Notes: generated by a model from the letters alone, not told the origin. A stretch of DNA of 45,300 nucleotides from Streptomyces dysideae (GCF_001514305.1 NZ_KQ949124.1:21025-66324), one strand, 5' to 3'. Positions 7,384 to 15,542 are shown, numbered from the stretch's first letter. A program made the numbers and translations.

Positions 7384-7729
7384 CGATCACCGGCCACCAC
7401 AGGCACCAGTCCGGCGACGGCGGCCGTTCTCGCACATGGCGCTGGACACGGACCAGCCTGGCCGCCGAGGTGGTCCGCACTGGGCCCGGACCATGGCCGT
7501 CACCACACTCCTGACGTATGCGCGTCGGTCATTCGCGGACCGCGAGGCCATGTGAGATGAGAAGCGGGTCTTCAGCTTGCGGGGGCAGCGCCAGCGGCGC
7601 GGGCTGACGAAAACAGGTCGGTCGGAGGAGAACGCCGGAGTCGGCGTGTTCTCCCCCGGCCTCTTGAATAAGGACACCATCCGTCGATCGCCTGATGGCG
7701 ATCACCTCGGCAGGGTACGGCCACCTTCA
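7384..7729 (+). other. Gap without an identifiable gene
   Basis: No frame in this stretch has a recognisable domain or a convincing start. Short plus-strand open segments (for example EGDRLTITGHHRH) may be scraps of the disrupted methyltransferase locus. The right part holds a hairpin at 7627-7654. Confidence 0.4.
7627..7654 (-). terminator. Hairpin downstream of the acidic-protein gene
   Basis: GGAGAAC plus GCCG (7627-7637) pairs with CGGC plus GTTCTCC (7642-7654), leaving a two-base bulge (GT) and a four-base loop. It lies about 75 bases past the stop of the minus-strand acidic gene and is placed to end its transcript. Confidence 0.5.
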
Positions 7730-7963
7730 CTAGCCCTCGGACGACTCTTCGCCCTCGGCCTTTGGCGCCTCTGCCTCCTCCTTCTCCGTTTCGGCTGGGG
7801 GCTGTTCGCCTTCGGCCGGGGTCGCCTCGGCTTCCGCGGTCTCACCGGTCGCGGGAGCTTCCGCCTCCGTGCCTTCCGTGGTCTCCGCCGCTTCGGCCGC
7901 CGGCTGCTCGCCCTCGGTCGGGGTCTCCTCGGGTTCCTGAGGTGCCTGTTCGGTGTCGCTCAT
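7730..7963 (-). CDS. Glu/Ala/Pro-rich acidic disordered small protein
   Basis: 77 residues. The ATG at 7963 follows a near-perfect GGAGGTGA ribosome-binding site, so strong translation is expected. The translation begins MSDTEQAPQEPEE and is built from degenerate repeats such as EGEQPAAE, TAEAEATPAEGEQPPAE and EEAEAPKAEGEE. It contains almost only Glu, Ala, Pro, Thr and Gly, with two Lys, and no hydrophobic core, cysteine or membrane segment. It must be intrinsically disordered and strongly negative. The leader upstream (7975-8040) is AT-rich for this genome and could hold the promoter. No function is recognised; charge-mimicry or stress-protectant roles are speculation. The strand choice rests on the ribosome-binding site, since the opposite strand is also open. 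Confidence 0.68.
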   Translation of the reverse strand: MSDTEQAPQEPEETPTEGEQPAAEAAETTEGTEAEAPATGETAEAEATPAEGEQPPAETEKEEAEAPKAEGEESSEG

Positions 7964-8418
7964 GTGTTCACCTCCTTCTCGCCGCGCACAAGTCAGAGAA
8001 TGCACACTTTCATATGCTTTACAGGTTTTGTCCTAGTCCTCGAAGGTGAGGATGTCAATGGGACCTGGGGCGCGAGGTGCGGGTGCGAACGCCAGACTGC
8101 AGTGGTTTCTCGCCGGCGCTCTCCTTGCTGCCGCTTGTAGGTCGGTGGTTTGCGCCCGGACAGCGATGCGTCGTTGGTGGCGAAAGGGGAGTAGCCGACT
8201 GCGTTGTCACACAGGACGGTGTCACGCGAGTGGCCACCGGATCGGAGAGGGGCGGTCAGGCCCTTACCTCCCCAATCCCCCGTGCAACACGGAGAGTTGG
8301 TCGGCCCACTTCCGGCGGGGGCCTGAAGGGACACGGCGGCCTGGTCCGTATGGATCGGGGACACGCCGACGGGGCCGTTTCGATGCCCCAGTCCTCACCG
8401 CCCCCTACCCTCGGCGCT
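7964..8418. other. Intergenic stretch with no recognisable gene
   Basis: Several frames are open on both strands, but none shows a known domain, and none has a good start with ribosome-binding site. The left end is the AT-rich leader of the acidic-protein gene. A TACCCT box at 8406-8411 sits seven bases before the GTG of the YceI gene and may be a leaderless promoter. Confidence 0.4.
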
Positions 8419-8991
8419 GTGACGCTGACAGACGGAACGTACCGGCTCGGGCCGTCGGCCGCCCGCCTCCTGATCAGGACCGGCCGTGCCGGGCTGGGTC
8501 GCAGGGCGGGACACGACCTCATGATCGAGGCCACCCGGTGGTCCGGGGAGGCAGTGGTGGTTGCCGGTGACCCGGACAGGTCGTCGGTGAATGTGGTGGT
8601 CGAGGCGGGCTCGCTGGAAGTCCGGGAGGGAACGGGCGGGCTGAAAGCGCTCACCGACGCCGACCGTGCCGAGATCAAACGGACGTTGGGAGACAAGCTC
8701 CTACTGCACACCGCAGAGCACCCCACGATCACCTTCCGCTCCACCCGCATCACGGGAACACCGAACTCCTTCGAGATCACCGGGGACCTCACGATCAAGG
8801 GCCGGACTCACCCGGCGACGGTGCACGGCAAGGGGAATGGCGACGGACTCTTGCGCGGCTGGGCGACCATCACACAGTCCACCTGGGGAATCAAGCCCTA
8901 CACCGCGTTCCTGGGCGCGTTGCGACTGGCCGACGAGGTCCGGGTGGAGTTCGAGGTGGCCAGGCTCGAACCGGTGAACCGGCCTGAGTAG
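8419..8991 (+). CDS. YceI-family lipid-binding protein
   Basis: 190 residues from the GTG at 8419. An in-frame ATG at 8383 is possible but the family begins at TDGTYRLGP. YceI features are visible in order: the opening strand TYRLGPSAARLLIRT, GHDLMIEATRW, the central LKALTDADRAEIKRTL, HPTITFRSTRI, ITGDLTIKGRTHP and a closing VRVEFEVARLEP. YceI proteins form a lipocalin-like barrel that binds isoprenoid or fatty-amide ligands. Many are secreted, but no signal peptide is seen here, so this one is probably cytoplasmic. No neighbour suggests a pathway. A TACCCT box seven bases upstream of GTG suggests a leaderless message. Confidence 0.85.
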   Translation: MTLTDGTYRLGPSAARLLIRTGRAGLGRRAGHDLMIEATRWSGEAVVVAGDPDRSSVNVVVEAGSLEVREGTGGLKALTDADRAEIKRTLGDKLLLHTAEHPTITFRSTRITGTPNSFEITGDLTIKGRTHPATVHGKGNGDGLLRGWATITQSTWGIKPYTAFLGALRLADEVRVEFEVARLEPVNRPE

Positions 8992-9493
8992 TCGCCCACA
9001 CCAACTTCCCGCTCGCGCAGGGCATCCGGCACCCGGTCGGCATCAAGCCCCACCGGGGCGGCGGTTCGCGACGCCCTGCCTCTCCCGGCTCTCCTGAAGA
9101 CGCGGCTTCGCGCGGGGTCCGCTTCGGGCTTGGGCCCACGCGGAGCCGGTCTCAGGGGTGGAAAGGCCGATGCCCGGTGGTTCGGTGCGGAGGATGTCCC
9201 GGCCGCCCGGTGCGGCCTGGAGGGGGACGCGGACGGGTACAGGGCGGTGGGGTGGGCGCCGGGGAGTCCTGCGCCGGTGCGTAGGGGGCCGGCGGGTCGA
9301 ACTTGTCGGGCTCGTCCTCCCGATTTCCCGCAGCCACCCGAACGGCCCATGCGCCCCTGTGAGCCGAGCCACCCGCTATCGCCCGCCTCCCATGCCCCAG
9401 AGCCTCGGGACAGCATCTTCCCGCCGTGCACTGTGCGCCGTTTGGACGGACGCTGAGCAAAGGCTCGATCCCGGCGACTGCGGGAGGCACCGT
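8992..9493 (+). other. Gap without an identifiable gene
   Basis: Open frames occur on both strands through high GC, but their translations are Arg/Pro/Gly-rich with no conserved block. I see no RNA gene, repeat or strong hairpin. It ends with the ribosome-binding site of the small membrane protein (GGGAGG at 9482-9487). Confidence 0.4.
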
Positions 9494-9634
9494 GTGGTTG
9501 TGGCTGCCTTGCTTGTGCCAGTGGGGATGCTGTTGCTCCTGATCGCCATGGAGGCGTACGAGGACCGGCTGTTTCCTCTGCCTCCAACACCCCCGCCGCA
9601 GGGCGACGACTCCGAACAGCCCGCATCGGACTGA
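9494..9634 (+). CDS. 46-residue single-span membrane peptide
   Basis: The GTG at 9494 follows GGGAGG at an ideal distance. The peptide starts VVVAALLVPVGMLLLLIAME, a clear membrane helix, followed by an amphipathic AYEDRLFPL segment and a Pro- and acid-rich tail ending in SEQPASD. A longer frame from 9158 shares the stop, but its extra part looks non-coding. No family is recognised. It resembles the many short single-helix membrane proteins of streptomycetes with unknown function. It stands alone, with no operon partner. Confidence 0.5.
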   Translation: MVVAALLVPVGMLLLLIAMEAYEDRLFPLPPTPPPQGDDSEQPASD

Positions 9635-9823
9635 ACCGGCGGCTCCGTCGGTGGTCGCCACGACACCGTGCGACTGACTTGACTTCGCCGTTCGTCATCG
9701 TTCGGTCGCATGACCCATGCCCATGCATGCTCGTTGGGCACAGCATCACGTTCTTGATCCCGCGGGTGCGCGATCCCTCGTGAGGGCCCGATCCCCATCC
9801 AGCCCTGGGTCCTCACCTGGTCC

Positions 9824-10063
9824 GTGGGCATCTCCGATGACACCCCGGTCTTCGACCGGCGCCCTGTCACCCTCGATCACATCCGTGCGCTGCGCACGCT
9901 TGGGCCCGGTGCCGACGAGCTTTACCTTGTCTTCTCGGCGAGCGGGGGAGCGGAAGTGCTGCCTCTGGACACCATCGAGAGGCGGCTGGCCAAGGGGTGG
10001 CTGGGCGTCCTCATCGCAGGCGCCCGTGATCTGCCCGGAAGCGTGATCGGCCCGGAAGCGTGA
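9824..10063 (+). CDS. Unrecognised 79-residue protein cut short by a tandem duplication
   Basis: The GTG start at 9824 has no clear ribosome-binding site. The translation has normal globular composition: PVFDRRPVTLDHIRALRTLG, ADELYLVFSAS, then LDTIERRLAKGWLGVLIAGA. It stops inside the second copy of a 17-bp tandem duplication. Without one copy the frame would continue about 100 residues (10060-10371). I do not recognise the family. The composition argues for a real or recently real gene. Confidence 0.4.
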   Translation: MGISDDTPVFDRRPVTLDHIRALRTLGPGADELYLVFSASGGAEVLPLDTIERRLAKGWLGVLIAGARDLPGSVIGPEA

Positions 10064-10073
10064 TCGGCCCGGA
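10034..10073 (+). repeat. 17-bp tandem duplication
   Basis: CCCGGAAGCGTGATCGG occurs at 10034-10050 and again at 10051-10067, followed by a partial third copy (CCCGGA). Seventeen is not a multiple of three, so the duplication shifts the reading frame and creates the stop of the 79-residue frame. Confidence 0.85.
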
Positions 10074-10481
10074 GGAGCCGGAACACAGTCCCGAGCCCGA
10101 GGCGCGTGATGCTCAGCTGCCCGGTCGCGGCCAAGGCGTCCACGATCCGTATTTCCCGAAGGTCTGGGTCTTGCCGAGGGCAGACCCGCCGCCAGACCTA
10201 CGGCACCGAAGACCGGGACCTGGATCTTCGCCTGCTTGCCCTGGCGCGCGGCGTGCACGACCTGCGAAGCCTGGACGCCGGACGGCCTGGTGGGCTGCCG
10301 GCGGCGGTATGGCACGGCCTGCTCACGGAAGACCGCCTCGACCTCGCGCCTTTCCGCCGGCCCGGCAGTGACCGTTGGCGAAGCGGCAGCGGCCTCCCCT
10401 TGGGCCCCTTGGCCGCAGTCCAGCTCTACATCACCAACGCCAACCCGAAGATGACCGCGGGTCTGTCGAGGACCTCGGTCG
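10074..10481 (+). other. Gap with degenerate open frames
   Basis: A plus-strand frame with segments such as DLDLRLLALARGVHDLRSLD and PLGPLAAVQLYITNA is open across this stretch but has no recognisable family, start or ribosome-binding site. It may be the displaced downstream part of the 79-residue gene or unrelated debris. Confidence 0.35.
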
Positions 10482-10553
10482 GACTATCTGATGGCGGCCG
10501 GGGATCCGGCCGAGGTCAGCCGGGCGCATGTGGAGGCGTTCCAGGCATGGGTC
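10482..10553 (+). pseudogene. Possible tyrosine-recombinase N-terminal scrap
   Basis: The frame DYLMAAGDPAEVSRAHVEAF followed by QAWV resembles the end of the core-binding (SAM-like) domain of phage integrase-type recombinases, where a YLxxxGxP block precedes xxHVExFxxW. Only about 24 residues are present and no catalytic domain follows. The segment abuts a truncated CBS gene, which would fit an old insertion boundary. The match is short, so confidence is low. Confidence 0.3.
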
Positions 10554-10764
10554 CTCCCATGGCAGTGTCGTCGTCCACCACGAGGCACACCGCCCGCCCC
10601 CCATCGCGCATCCGTGCCAGTATCTCGTCGACCGGCTGGTCGGCCCGGCAGGTGAGCACCTCGCGCTGCGCCACGGCCCCCGCCGACAGCGCCGCGGCGG
10701 ACCGTCCCTCCGCGAGCCATCCGGCTGCCAGCCAGTCGGCCTTCCCCGGAACGTAGTCGTAGAC
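10516..10764 (-). pseudogene. CBS-domain protein, internal fragment
   Basis: The minus-strand frame reads VYDYVPGKADWLAAGWLAEG, then REVLTCRADQPVDEILARM and AVCLVVDDDTAMGG. This matches the linker and first half of a CBS motif in streptomycete CBS proteins, where VYDYVxGKxDWLAxG is characteristic. Sequence on both sides is unrelated: the N-terminal part of the open frame is Arg-rich, and the C-terminal part stops at 10516 before the second CBS motif. It is a fragment adjoining the recombinase-like scrap. Confidence 0.55.
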
Positions 10765-11016
10765 CTGGCGTTGGACGCTCAAGACCGGCGTTTGCGGCAG
10801 CTGGGCGGCCCGGTTGTCCGGCAGGTAGGCGGGGTGCGCTCGGCCATGTCCTCCAGGGTGGCGCGCGCAGCGGCCTCGGCGGCGCCGATCGACCGGCTGC
10901 ATGAGCAGCCTGGCCAGGATTCGTCCATACCCTGCGCTCTTCCCTCCTCGCGCATCCGTTTCAGGCGCGGCACCGCGGGGACCCGGTACTGGATTCTGTG
11001 GGAAGGGAAGCAGGCC

Positions 11017-12348
11017 GTGCCCGACACCGAGCTGCGCCGCATCCGGGACGAGGCGCTACCCCTGACCGATCAGACGTCGCTGGACCCGCTGCTTGAACGA
11101 ATCGGCGACGCCCGTTACGTGCTGCTCGGTGAGGCGTCCCACGGCACCGCCGACTACTACCAGGTCCGTGACGTACTGACGCGCCGGCTCATCAAAGAGA
11201 TGGGCTTCTCCTTTGTCGCGGTGGAGGGGGACTGGCCGGACTGCCTGGCCGTGCACAGCGCGGTGGTCGCCGCGCCGGGCGCGCCCGAGGACCCCGGCGA
11301 GGTGCTGGCGGGCTTCCGGCGCTGGCCGACCTGGATGTGGGGCAACACCGACGTGGCGGACTTCGCCCGGTGGCTGCGTCGGCACAACGAGCAGCTGCCG
11401 CCAGGGCGGCGCGTCGGCTTCTTCGGGCTCGACGTCTACGGCCTGTGGGAGTCGCTGCACGCGGTGCTCGCCCATCTGCGGGAGCACGACCCCGACCACG
11501 TGGAGCACGCCTTGGAGGCGTACCGCTGTCTCGAGCCGTATGCCGAGGACCCCCAGGCCTATGCGCCGGCCACCCGCTTCACCCCGGAGGACTGTCAGCC
11601 GCAGGTGGTGTCCCTGCTCACCGAGCTGCGGCAGCGGGCGGCACGGCCCGCGGTGGCCGACGGCTCGCTCGCCGAGTTCGCCGCACGGCAGAACGCGGAA
11701 GTACTGGCCGGCGCTGAACGCTACTACCGGGCCATGCTCTACAGCGGGCCCGAGTCCTGGAACATCCGCGACCATCACATGGCCGACACCCTGGACCGGC
11801 TGATGAAACACCACGGTCCGGACGCCAAGGCGGTGGTGTGGGCGCACAACACCCACATCGGAGACGCCCGCGCCACGGACATGGCTGACATCGGCGAGGT
11901 CAACATCGGCCAGCTGGTGCGCGAACGCCACATGGGCAAGGGCGTCGTGCTCGTCGGCTTCGGCTCGCACTCCGGCACCGTCGTCGCCGCGGAGGAGTGG
12001 GGCGACGTGCCCCGGATCACGGATGTGCCGCCCGCGCACACCGGAAGCATGGAAGACCTGCTCCACCGGGCGCTTCCGGCTGAGCGGGCCCTGTTCATCT
12101 TCCCCCACGTGCAGTTGCAGCGGCCGCCGACCACCGGCCTGGGCGAATGGTTCCACCAGGAGCGCGGTCACCGCGCCATCGGCGTGGTCTACCGGCCGCA
12201 GTACGAACGCATGAGCAACTACGTCCCCACCGTCCTCGCTCAACGCTACGACGCCTTCTGCTATCTCGACCGCACCCATGCCCTCACCTCGCTGCAGCCC
12301 TTGGCTGCGGAGAGCCTGGAGGAGCAGACCTGGCCCGTGGGCGTGTGA
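11017..12348 (+). CDS. Erythromycin-esterase family protein
   Basis: 443 residues from the GTG at 11017, preceded by GGAAGGGAAG. The frame is open upstream to 10528 but that part lacks family features. Conserved blocks are VLLGEASHGTADYYQ (Glu39 and His42 region), FVAVEGDWPDC, FFGLDVYGLWESL, SWNIRDHHMADTL and the second His block VVWAHNTHIGDAR, in the order seen in the EreA/EreB superfamily. Most members in soil actinomycetes are of unknown substrate and are not proven macrolide esterases. The length is normal and the key Glu and His residues are present, so it should be active. It stands alone and is followed by a hairpin. Confidence 0.85.
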   Translation: MPDTELRRIRDEALPLTDQTSLDPLLERIGDARYVLLGEASHGTADYYQVRDVLTRRLIKEMGFSFVAVEGDWPDCLAVHSAVVAAPGAPEDPGEVLAGFRRWPTWMWGNTDVADFARWLRRHNEQLPPGRRVGFFGLDVYGLWESLHAVLAHLREHDPDHVEHALEAYRCLEPYAEDPQAYAPATRFTPEDCQPQVVSLLTELRQRAARPAVADGSLAEFAARQNAEVLAGAERYYRAMLYSGPESWNIRDHHMADTLDRLMKHHGPDAKAVVWAHNTHIGDARATDMADIGEVNIGQLVRERHMGKGVVLVGFGSHSGTVVAAEEWGDVPRITDVPPAHTGSMEDLLHRALPAERALFIFPHVQLQRPPTTGLGEWFHQERGHRAIGVVYRPQYERMSNYVPTVLAQRYDAFCYLDRTHALTSLQPLAAESLEEQTWPVGV

Positions 12349-12392
12349 CGTTCAGTGCGGTTGGGGTGGAGTCGCTGGGCCGTCCGGGGCAG

Positions 12393-12414
12393 ACTCCGGA
12401 AGCGTTGCCGGAGT
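12393..12414 (+). terminator. Hairpin after the esterase-family gene
   Basis: ACTCCGG (12393-12399) pairs with CCGGAGT (12408-12414) around an eight-base loop, about 45 bases after the esterase stop. There is no T tract. The rest of 12349-12559 shows nothing else. Confidence 0.45.
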
Positions 12415-12559
12415 GACGGCAGCTGCGCGGCTCAGCCGACCGAAGCAGCCGCTGAGCAGCCCGGAGACGGGCTCTGCGAGATCGCCGAATGCCGAGTGGG
12501 GCGGGCGACTGCTGCGGCTCCTGACCGACCGCGGCGCCCGCCGACGCGGGCTGTCCGCG

Positions 12560-13324
12560 TCACCCGGATCCTCGGCGCAGTGGACGCAACCGCAGTCCCT
12601 GCATGCCGCCGTCGACGGCGAGGGCGGTGCCGGTGACGGAGGCGGCGGCGGGGCTCGCGAGGTAGGCGACGGCCGCGGCGACCTCGTCGGCGGTGACCAG
12701 ACGGCCCATGGGCTGACGGGCGCCCAGGGCGGCGCGCTCCGCCTCGGGGTCGTCGGCGGCGTCCAGCAGCCGGGAGACCCAGGGGGTGTCGGCGGTGCCG
12801 GGGTTGACGCAGTTGACGCGGATGCCCTCGCGGACGTGGTCGGCGGCCATCGCCAGGGTCAGTGACAGCACGGCGCCCTTGCTGGCGGAGTACAGGGCGC
12901 GCTGCGGCAGACCGGCGGTGGCGGCGATGGAGCAGGTGTTGACGATCGCCGCGCTCGTGGAGCGCCGCAGATACGGCAGGGCGGCACGGGTGGTACGGAC
13001 GATACCGAGGACGTTGACGTCCAGGACCCGGTGCCACTGCTCGTCGGGGTTGTCCTCGACGGTGCCCGCGGCGCCGATGCCGGCGTTGTTGACGAGGATG
13101 TCGACACCGGCGAGTTCCGCGGCGGCCGTCTCCACCGCGGTCCGTACCGAGGCGTCGTCCGCGACGTCGGCCGTGAGGCCGAGCAGCGGCGGGCGGACCG
13201 CCGACGGGTCGAGGTCGAGTACGGCGACCCGGGCGCCCTGCACGGACAACGTCCGGGCCGTGGCCAGCCCGATGCCGGACGCGCCACCGGTGACGAGGGC
13301 CCTGAGGCCTGACAGGCCGGTCAT
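12560..13324 (-). CDS. SDR oxidoreductase, probable 2-keto-3-deoxy-L-fuconate dehydrogenase
   Basis: 254 residues. The ATG at 13324 overlaps the fucD stop (ATGA). Classical SDR motifs are present: the nucleotide loop TGGASGIG at about 12-19, DVADD, NNAGIG, the catalytic Ser in the NTCS block and YSASK (Tyr and Lys), PGTADTPW, and a closing GTALAVDGG. All catalytic residues are intact. Coupling to L-fuconate dehydratase points to the next step of the non-phosphorylated L-fucose pathway, NAD-dependent oxidation of 2-keto-3-deoxy-L-fuconate to the 2,4-diketo acid. That role is inferred from context; the SDR fold itself is certain. Transcription runs from the FAH pseudogene side. Confidence 0.85.
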   Translation of the reverse strand: MTGLSGLRALVTGGASGIGLATARTLSVQGARVAVLDLDPSAVRPPLLGLTADVADDASVRTAVETAAAELAGVDILVNNAGIGAAGTVEDNPDEQWHRVLDVNVLGIVRTTRAALPYLRRSTSAAIVNTCSIAATAGLPQRALYSASKGAVLSLTLAMAADHVREGIRVNCVNPGTADTPWVSRLLDAADDPEAERAALGARQPMGRLVTADEVAAAVAYLASPAAASVTGTALAVDGGMQGLRLRPLRRGSG

Positions 13325-14658
13325 GCGGCCTGCTCCGTCCCGGCGAGGTCGGCGGCCCAGAACGCGCCGTCCGGATAGCGGTATTCGGCGATGGACTCGG
13401 GGTGCATCGTCGCGGAGAAGCCGGGGGCGAGCGGCGCGGTGTAGTGGCCGTCGCGCATCACCACGGGCGCCTCGAAGTGCTCGTGGAGGTGGTCGACGTA
13501 CTCGATGACGCGGTCCGCTGTGGTGCCGGACAGGGCGAGGTAGTCGAACATCGACAGGTGCTGGACGAGTTCGCACAGTCCGACCCCGCCGGCGTGCGGG
13601 CACACCGGCACCCCGAACTTGGCTGCGAGCAGCAGGATCGCCAGGTTCTCGTTGACGCCCCCGACCCGGGCGGCGTCGATCTGCAGCACGTCGATGGCGT
13701 CGGCCTGCAGCAGTTGCTTGAAGACGATCCGGTTCTGCACGTGTTCGCCGGTGGCGACCTTCACGGGCGCGACACCCTTGCGCACGCTGGCATGGCCGAG
13801 GACGTCGTCGGGGCTGGTGGGTTCCTCGATCCAGTACGGGTCGAAGGCGGCGAGTGCGTTGGTCCACTCGATGGCCTCGCCGACGTTCCAGCGCTGGTTG
13901 GCGTCGATGGCGATGCGGATGCCGTCGCCGACGGCGGCGCGGGCGGTGCGCAGCCGGCGGACGTCGTCCTCCAGGTCGGCGCCGACCTTGAGTTTGATCT
14001 GGGTGAAGCCGTCGGCGACGGCCTGCCTGGCCAGCCGGGTGAGCTTCTCGTCGGAGTAGCCGAGCCAGCCCGGAGACGTGGTGTAGCCGGGGTAGCCGCG
14101 CTCGAGCAGGACGGCCTCGCGGTCCGCCAGACCTTCCCGGCGGGCGCGGAGCAGGCCGAGGGCCTCTTCGGGGGTGAGGGCGTCGGCGATGTAACGGAAG
14201 TCGACCTGGGAGACCAGCCACTCCGGTTCGGCGTGGGCGAGCAGCTGCCACAGCGGCTTGCCCCGCCGCTTGGCGGCCAGGTCCCACACGGCGTTGACCA
14301 CGGCGCCGATCGCCATGTGCATCACGCCCTTCTCGGGGCCGAGCCAGCGCAGCTGGCTGTCACCGATCAGATCCCGGTTCACCAGGCCGGGGTCGGTGCA
14401 CAGTTCCTCGACGCCGCGGCCCAGCAGATGGGGGCGCAGGGCGTTGATCGCGGCGACCTGTACGTCGTTGCCGCGCCCGATGGTGAAGGTGAAGCCGTGG
14501 CCTTCGAGCCCGTCGCCCGCGTCGGTACGCAGCACCACATAGGCGGCGGAGTAGTCGGGGTCCGGGTTCATCGCGTCGGAGCCGTCCAGCTCCCGTGAGG
14601 TGGGAAACCGGATGTCATAGGTGTCGACAGCGGTGATCCGGGGTGCGGTTGCAGTCAC
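13321..14658 (-). CDS. fucD: L-fuconate dehydratase (enolase superfamily)
   Basis: 445 residues from the ATG at 14658. The N-terminal capping domain has the FucD hallmark VDTYDIRFPTSRELDGSDAM and GHGFTFTIGRGND. The barrel shows KLKVGADLEDD (catalytic Lys region), IAIDANQRW, IEEPTSPDDVLGH and ATGEHVQNRI as metal-ligand strands, and PHAGGVGLCE with the late catalytic His. The length is normal. The enzyme dehydrates L-fuconate to 2-keto-3-deoxy-L-fuconate in the cytoplasm. It overlaps the downstream SDR gene by four bases and lies 11 bp after the FAH-family pseudogene, so all three formed one operon. The catalytic residues look intact although the pathway around it is broken. Confidence 0.9.
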   Translation of the reverse strand: MTATAPRITAVDTYDIRFPTSRELDGSDAMNPDPDYSAAYVVLRTDAGDGLEGHGFTFTIGRGNDVQVAAINALRPHLLGRGVEELCTDPGLVNRDLIGDSQLRWLGPEKGVMHMAIGAVVNAVWDLAAKRRGKPLWQLLAHAEPEWLVSQVDFRYIADALTPEEALGLLRARREGLADREAVLLERGYPGYTTSPGWLGYSDEKLTRLARQAVADGFTQIKLKVGADLEDDVRRLRTARAAVGDGIRIAIDANQRWNVGEAIEWTNALAAFDPYWIEEPTSPDDVLGHASVRKGVAPVKVATGEHVQNRIVFKQLLQADAIDVLQIDAARVGGVNENLAILLLAAKFGVPVCPHAGGVGLCELVQHLSMFDYLALSGTTADRVIEYVDHLHEHFEAPVVMRDGHYTAPLAPGFSATMHPESIAEYRYPDGAFWAADLAGTEQAA

Positions 14659-14669
14659 GAGGCTGCCTT

Positions 14670-15542
14670 TCAGGCTTGGGCGAAGGTCTGGCGCTGGCCG
14701 CCGAGCCCGTCGATGGAAAGTTCGACCGTGTCACCGGGGCGCAGGTACGGGGTGCCGGGAAGTCCGAGGGCCACGCCCGCGGGTGTCCCGGTGTTGATCA
14801 CGTCACCCGGTTCCAGGACCAGGTACTGGCTCAGGTACGACACGATGTGGTCGACCGGGAAGATCATGTCCTGGGTGTGGCCCTGCTGCCGCTTCACGCC
14901 GTTCACGCTCAGGTGCAGGTCGAGGTTCTGTGGTTCGCCCACCTCGTCCGCGGTGACGAGCCACGGGCCGAGCGGATTGAAGGTCTCGCAGGACTTGCCG
15001 AGGTCTCACTGGGACGAGTACTCGAGCTGGAACTCGCGTTCCGAGACGTCATGGCTGACCGCGTAGCCGGCGATCACGTCGGCGGCTTCCTCGGGACCGC
15101 CGAGATAGCGGGCCCGGCGGCCGATGACGACGGCGAGTTCCACCTCCCAGTCGGTCTTCACCGAACCGCGCGGGATGAGCACCTCGTCGTAGGGGCCGAC
15201 CACCGTGCCGGGGTCCTTCATGAAGACCACGGGACGTGGGGGGATGGCGGCCCCGGTCTCGGCGGCGTGGTCGCGGTAGTTCAGACCGACGCAGATGACC
15301 TTGCCGGGACGGGCGACGGGCGCGCCGATCCGGACGCCCTCGGCGTCGAGTTCGGGCAGCGTGCCCGCCCCGACGGCGGCGCGCAGCCGGTCGAGGCCTC
15401 CGGAGCCCAGAAACGCGCCATCGATGTCGGCGGTGACGGAGGACGCGTCCAGCAGCAGCCCGTCCTCGGTGCGGACGGCCGGCTTCTCCTCGCCGGGGGC
15501 GCCCAGGCGCAGGGCGTCGCCTTCCTCTTCATCTCCCACCAT
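14670..15542 (-). pseudogene. FAH-family hydrolase broken by a nonsense codon and 5' deletion
   Basis: The minus strand encodes a fumarylacetoacetate-hydrolase-family protein in one frame: LRLGAPGEEKPAVRTEDGLL, KVICVGLNYRDHAAETG, VVFMKDPGTVVGPYDE, DWEVELAVVIGRRARYLG, SHDVSEREFQLEYSSQ, then TGA at 15006-15008, then DLGKSCETFNPLGPWLVTAD and INTGTPAGVALGLP. The codon before DLGKSC should be Trp (TGG), so TGG became TGA. The normal start is also gone: upstream of LRLGAPG the sequence changes to the ABC ATPase locus, leaving only a chance in-frame ATG at 15542. By context it split 2,4-diketo-3-deoxy-L-fuconate to pyruvate and lactate, which would be the last step of the pathway. Confidence 0.88.

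Noticed and set aside
7993..8364. 123-residue minus-strand frame upstream of the acidic-protein gene
   Set aside because: Mixed composition without domain, start or ribosome-binding site; no transposase or other motif could be confirmed.
11056..12279. 407-residue minus-strand frame opposite the esterase-family gene
   Set aside because: No family features and no ribosome-binding site; the plus strand has conserved catalytic blocks.
11017..12348. Calling the esterase-family gene a macrolide-resistance gene
   Set aside because: Only the superfamily motifs are visible; most such actinomycete proteins have no shown macrolide activity and no resistance context is present.
13402..14598. 398-residue plus-strand open frame opposite fucD
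   Set aside because: Composition is Gly/Val/Asp-rich with no domain; it is the antisense shadow of a well-supported enolase-superfamily gene.
15006..15008. TGA in the FAH gene read as selenocysteine or programmed readthrough
   Set aside because: The family has Trp here, there is no visible SECIS-like structure requirement in this family, and the gene also lacks its start; simple mutation is the better explanation.
14643..15514. Long N-terminal extension of the sugar ABC ATPase frame
   Set aside because: This part is antisense to the FAH gene and has no ATPase motif; the open frame arises from the deletion junction.
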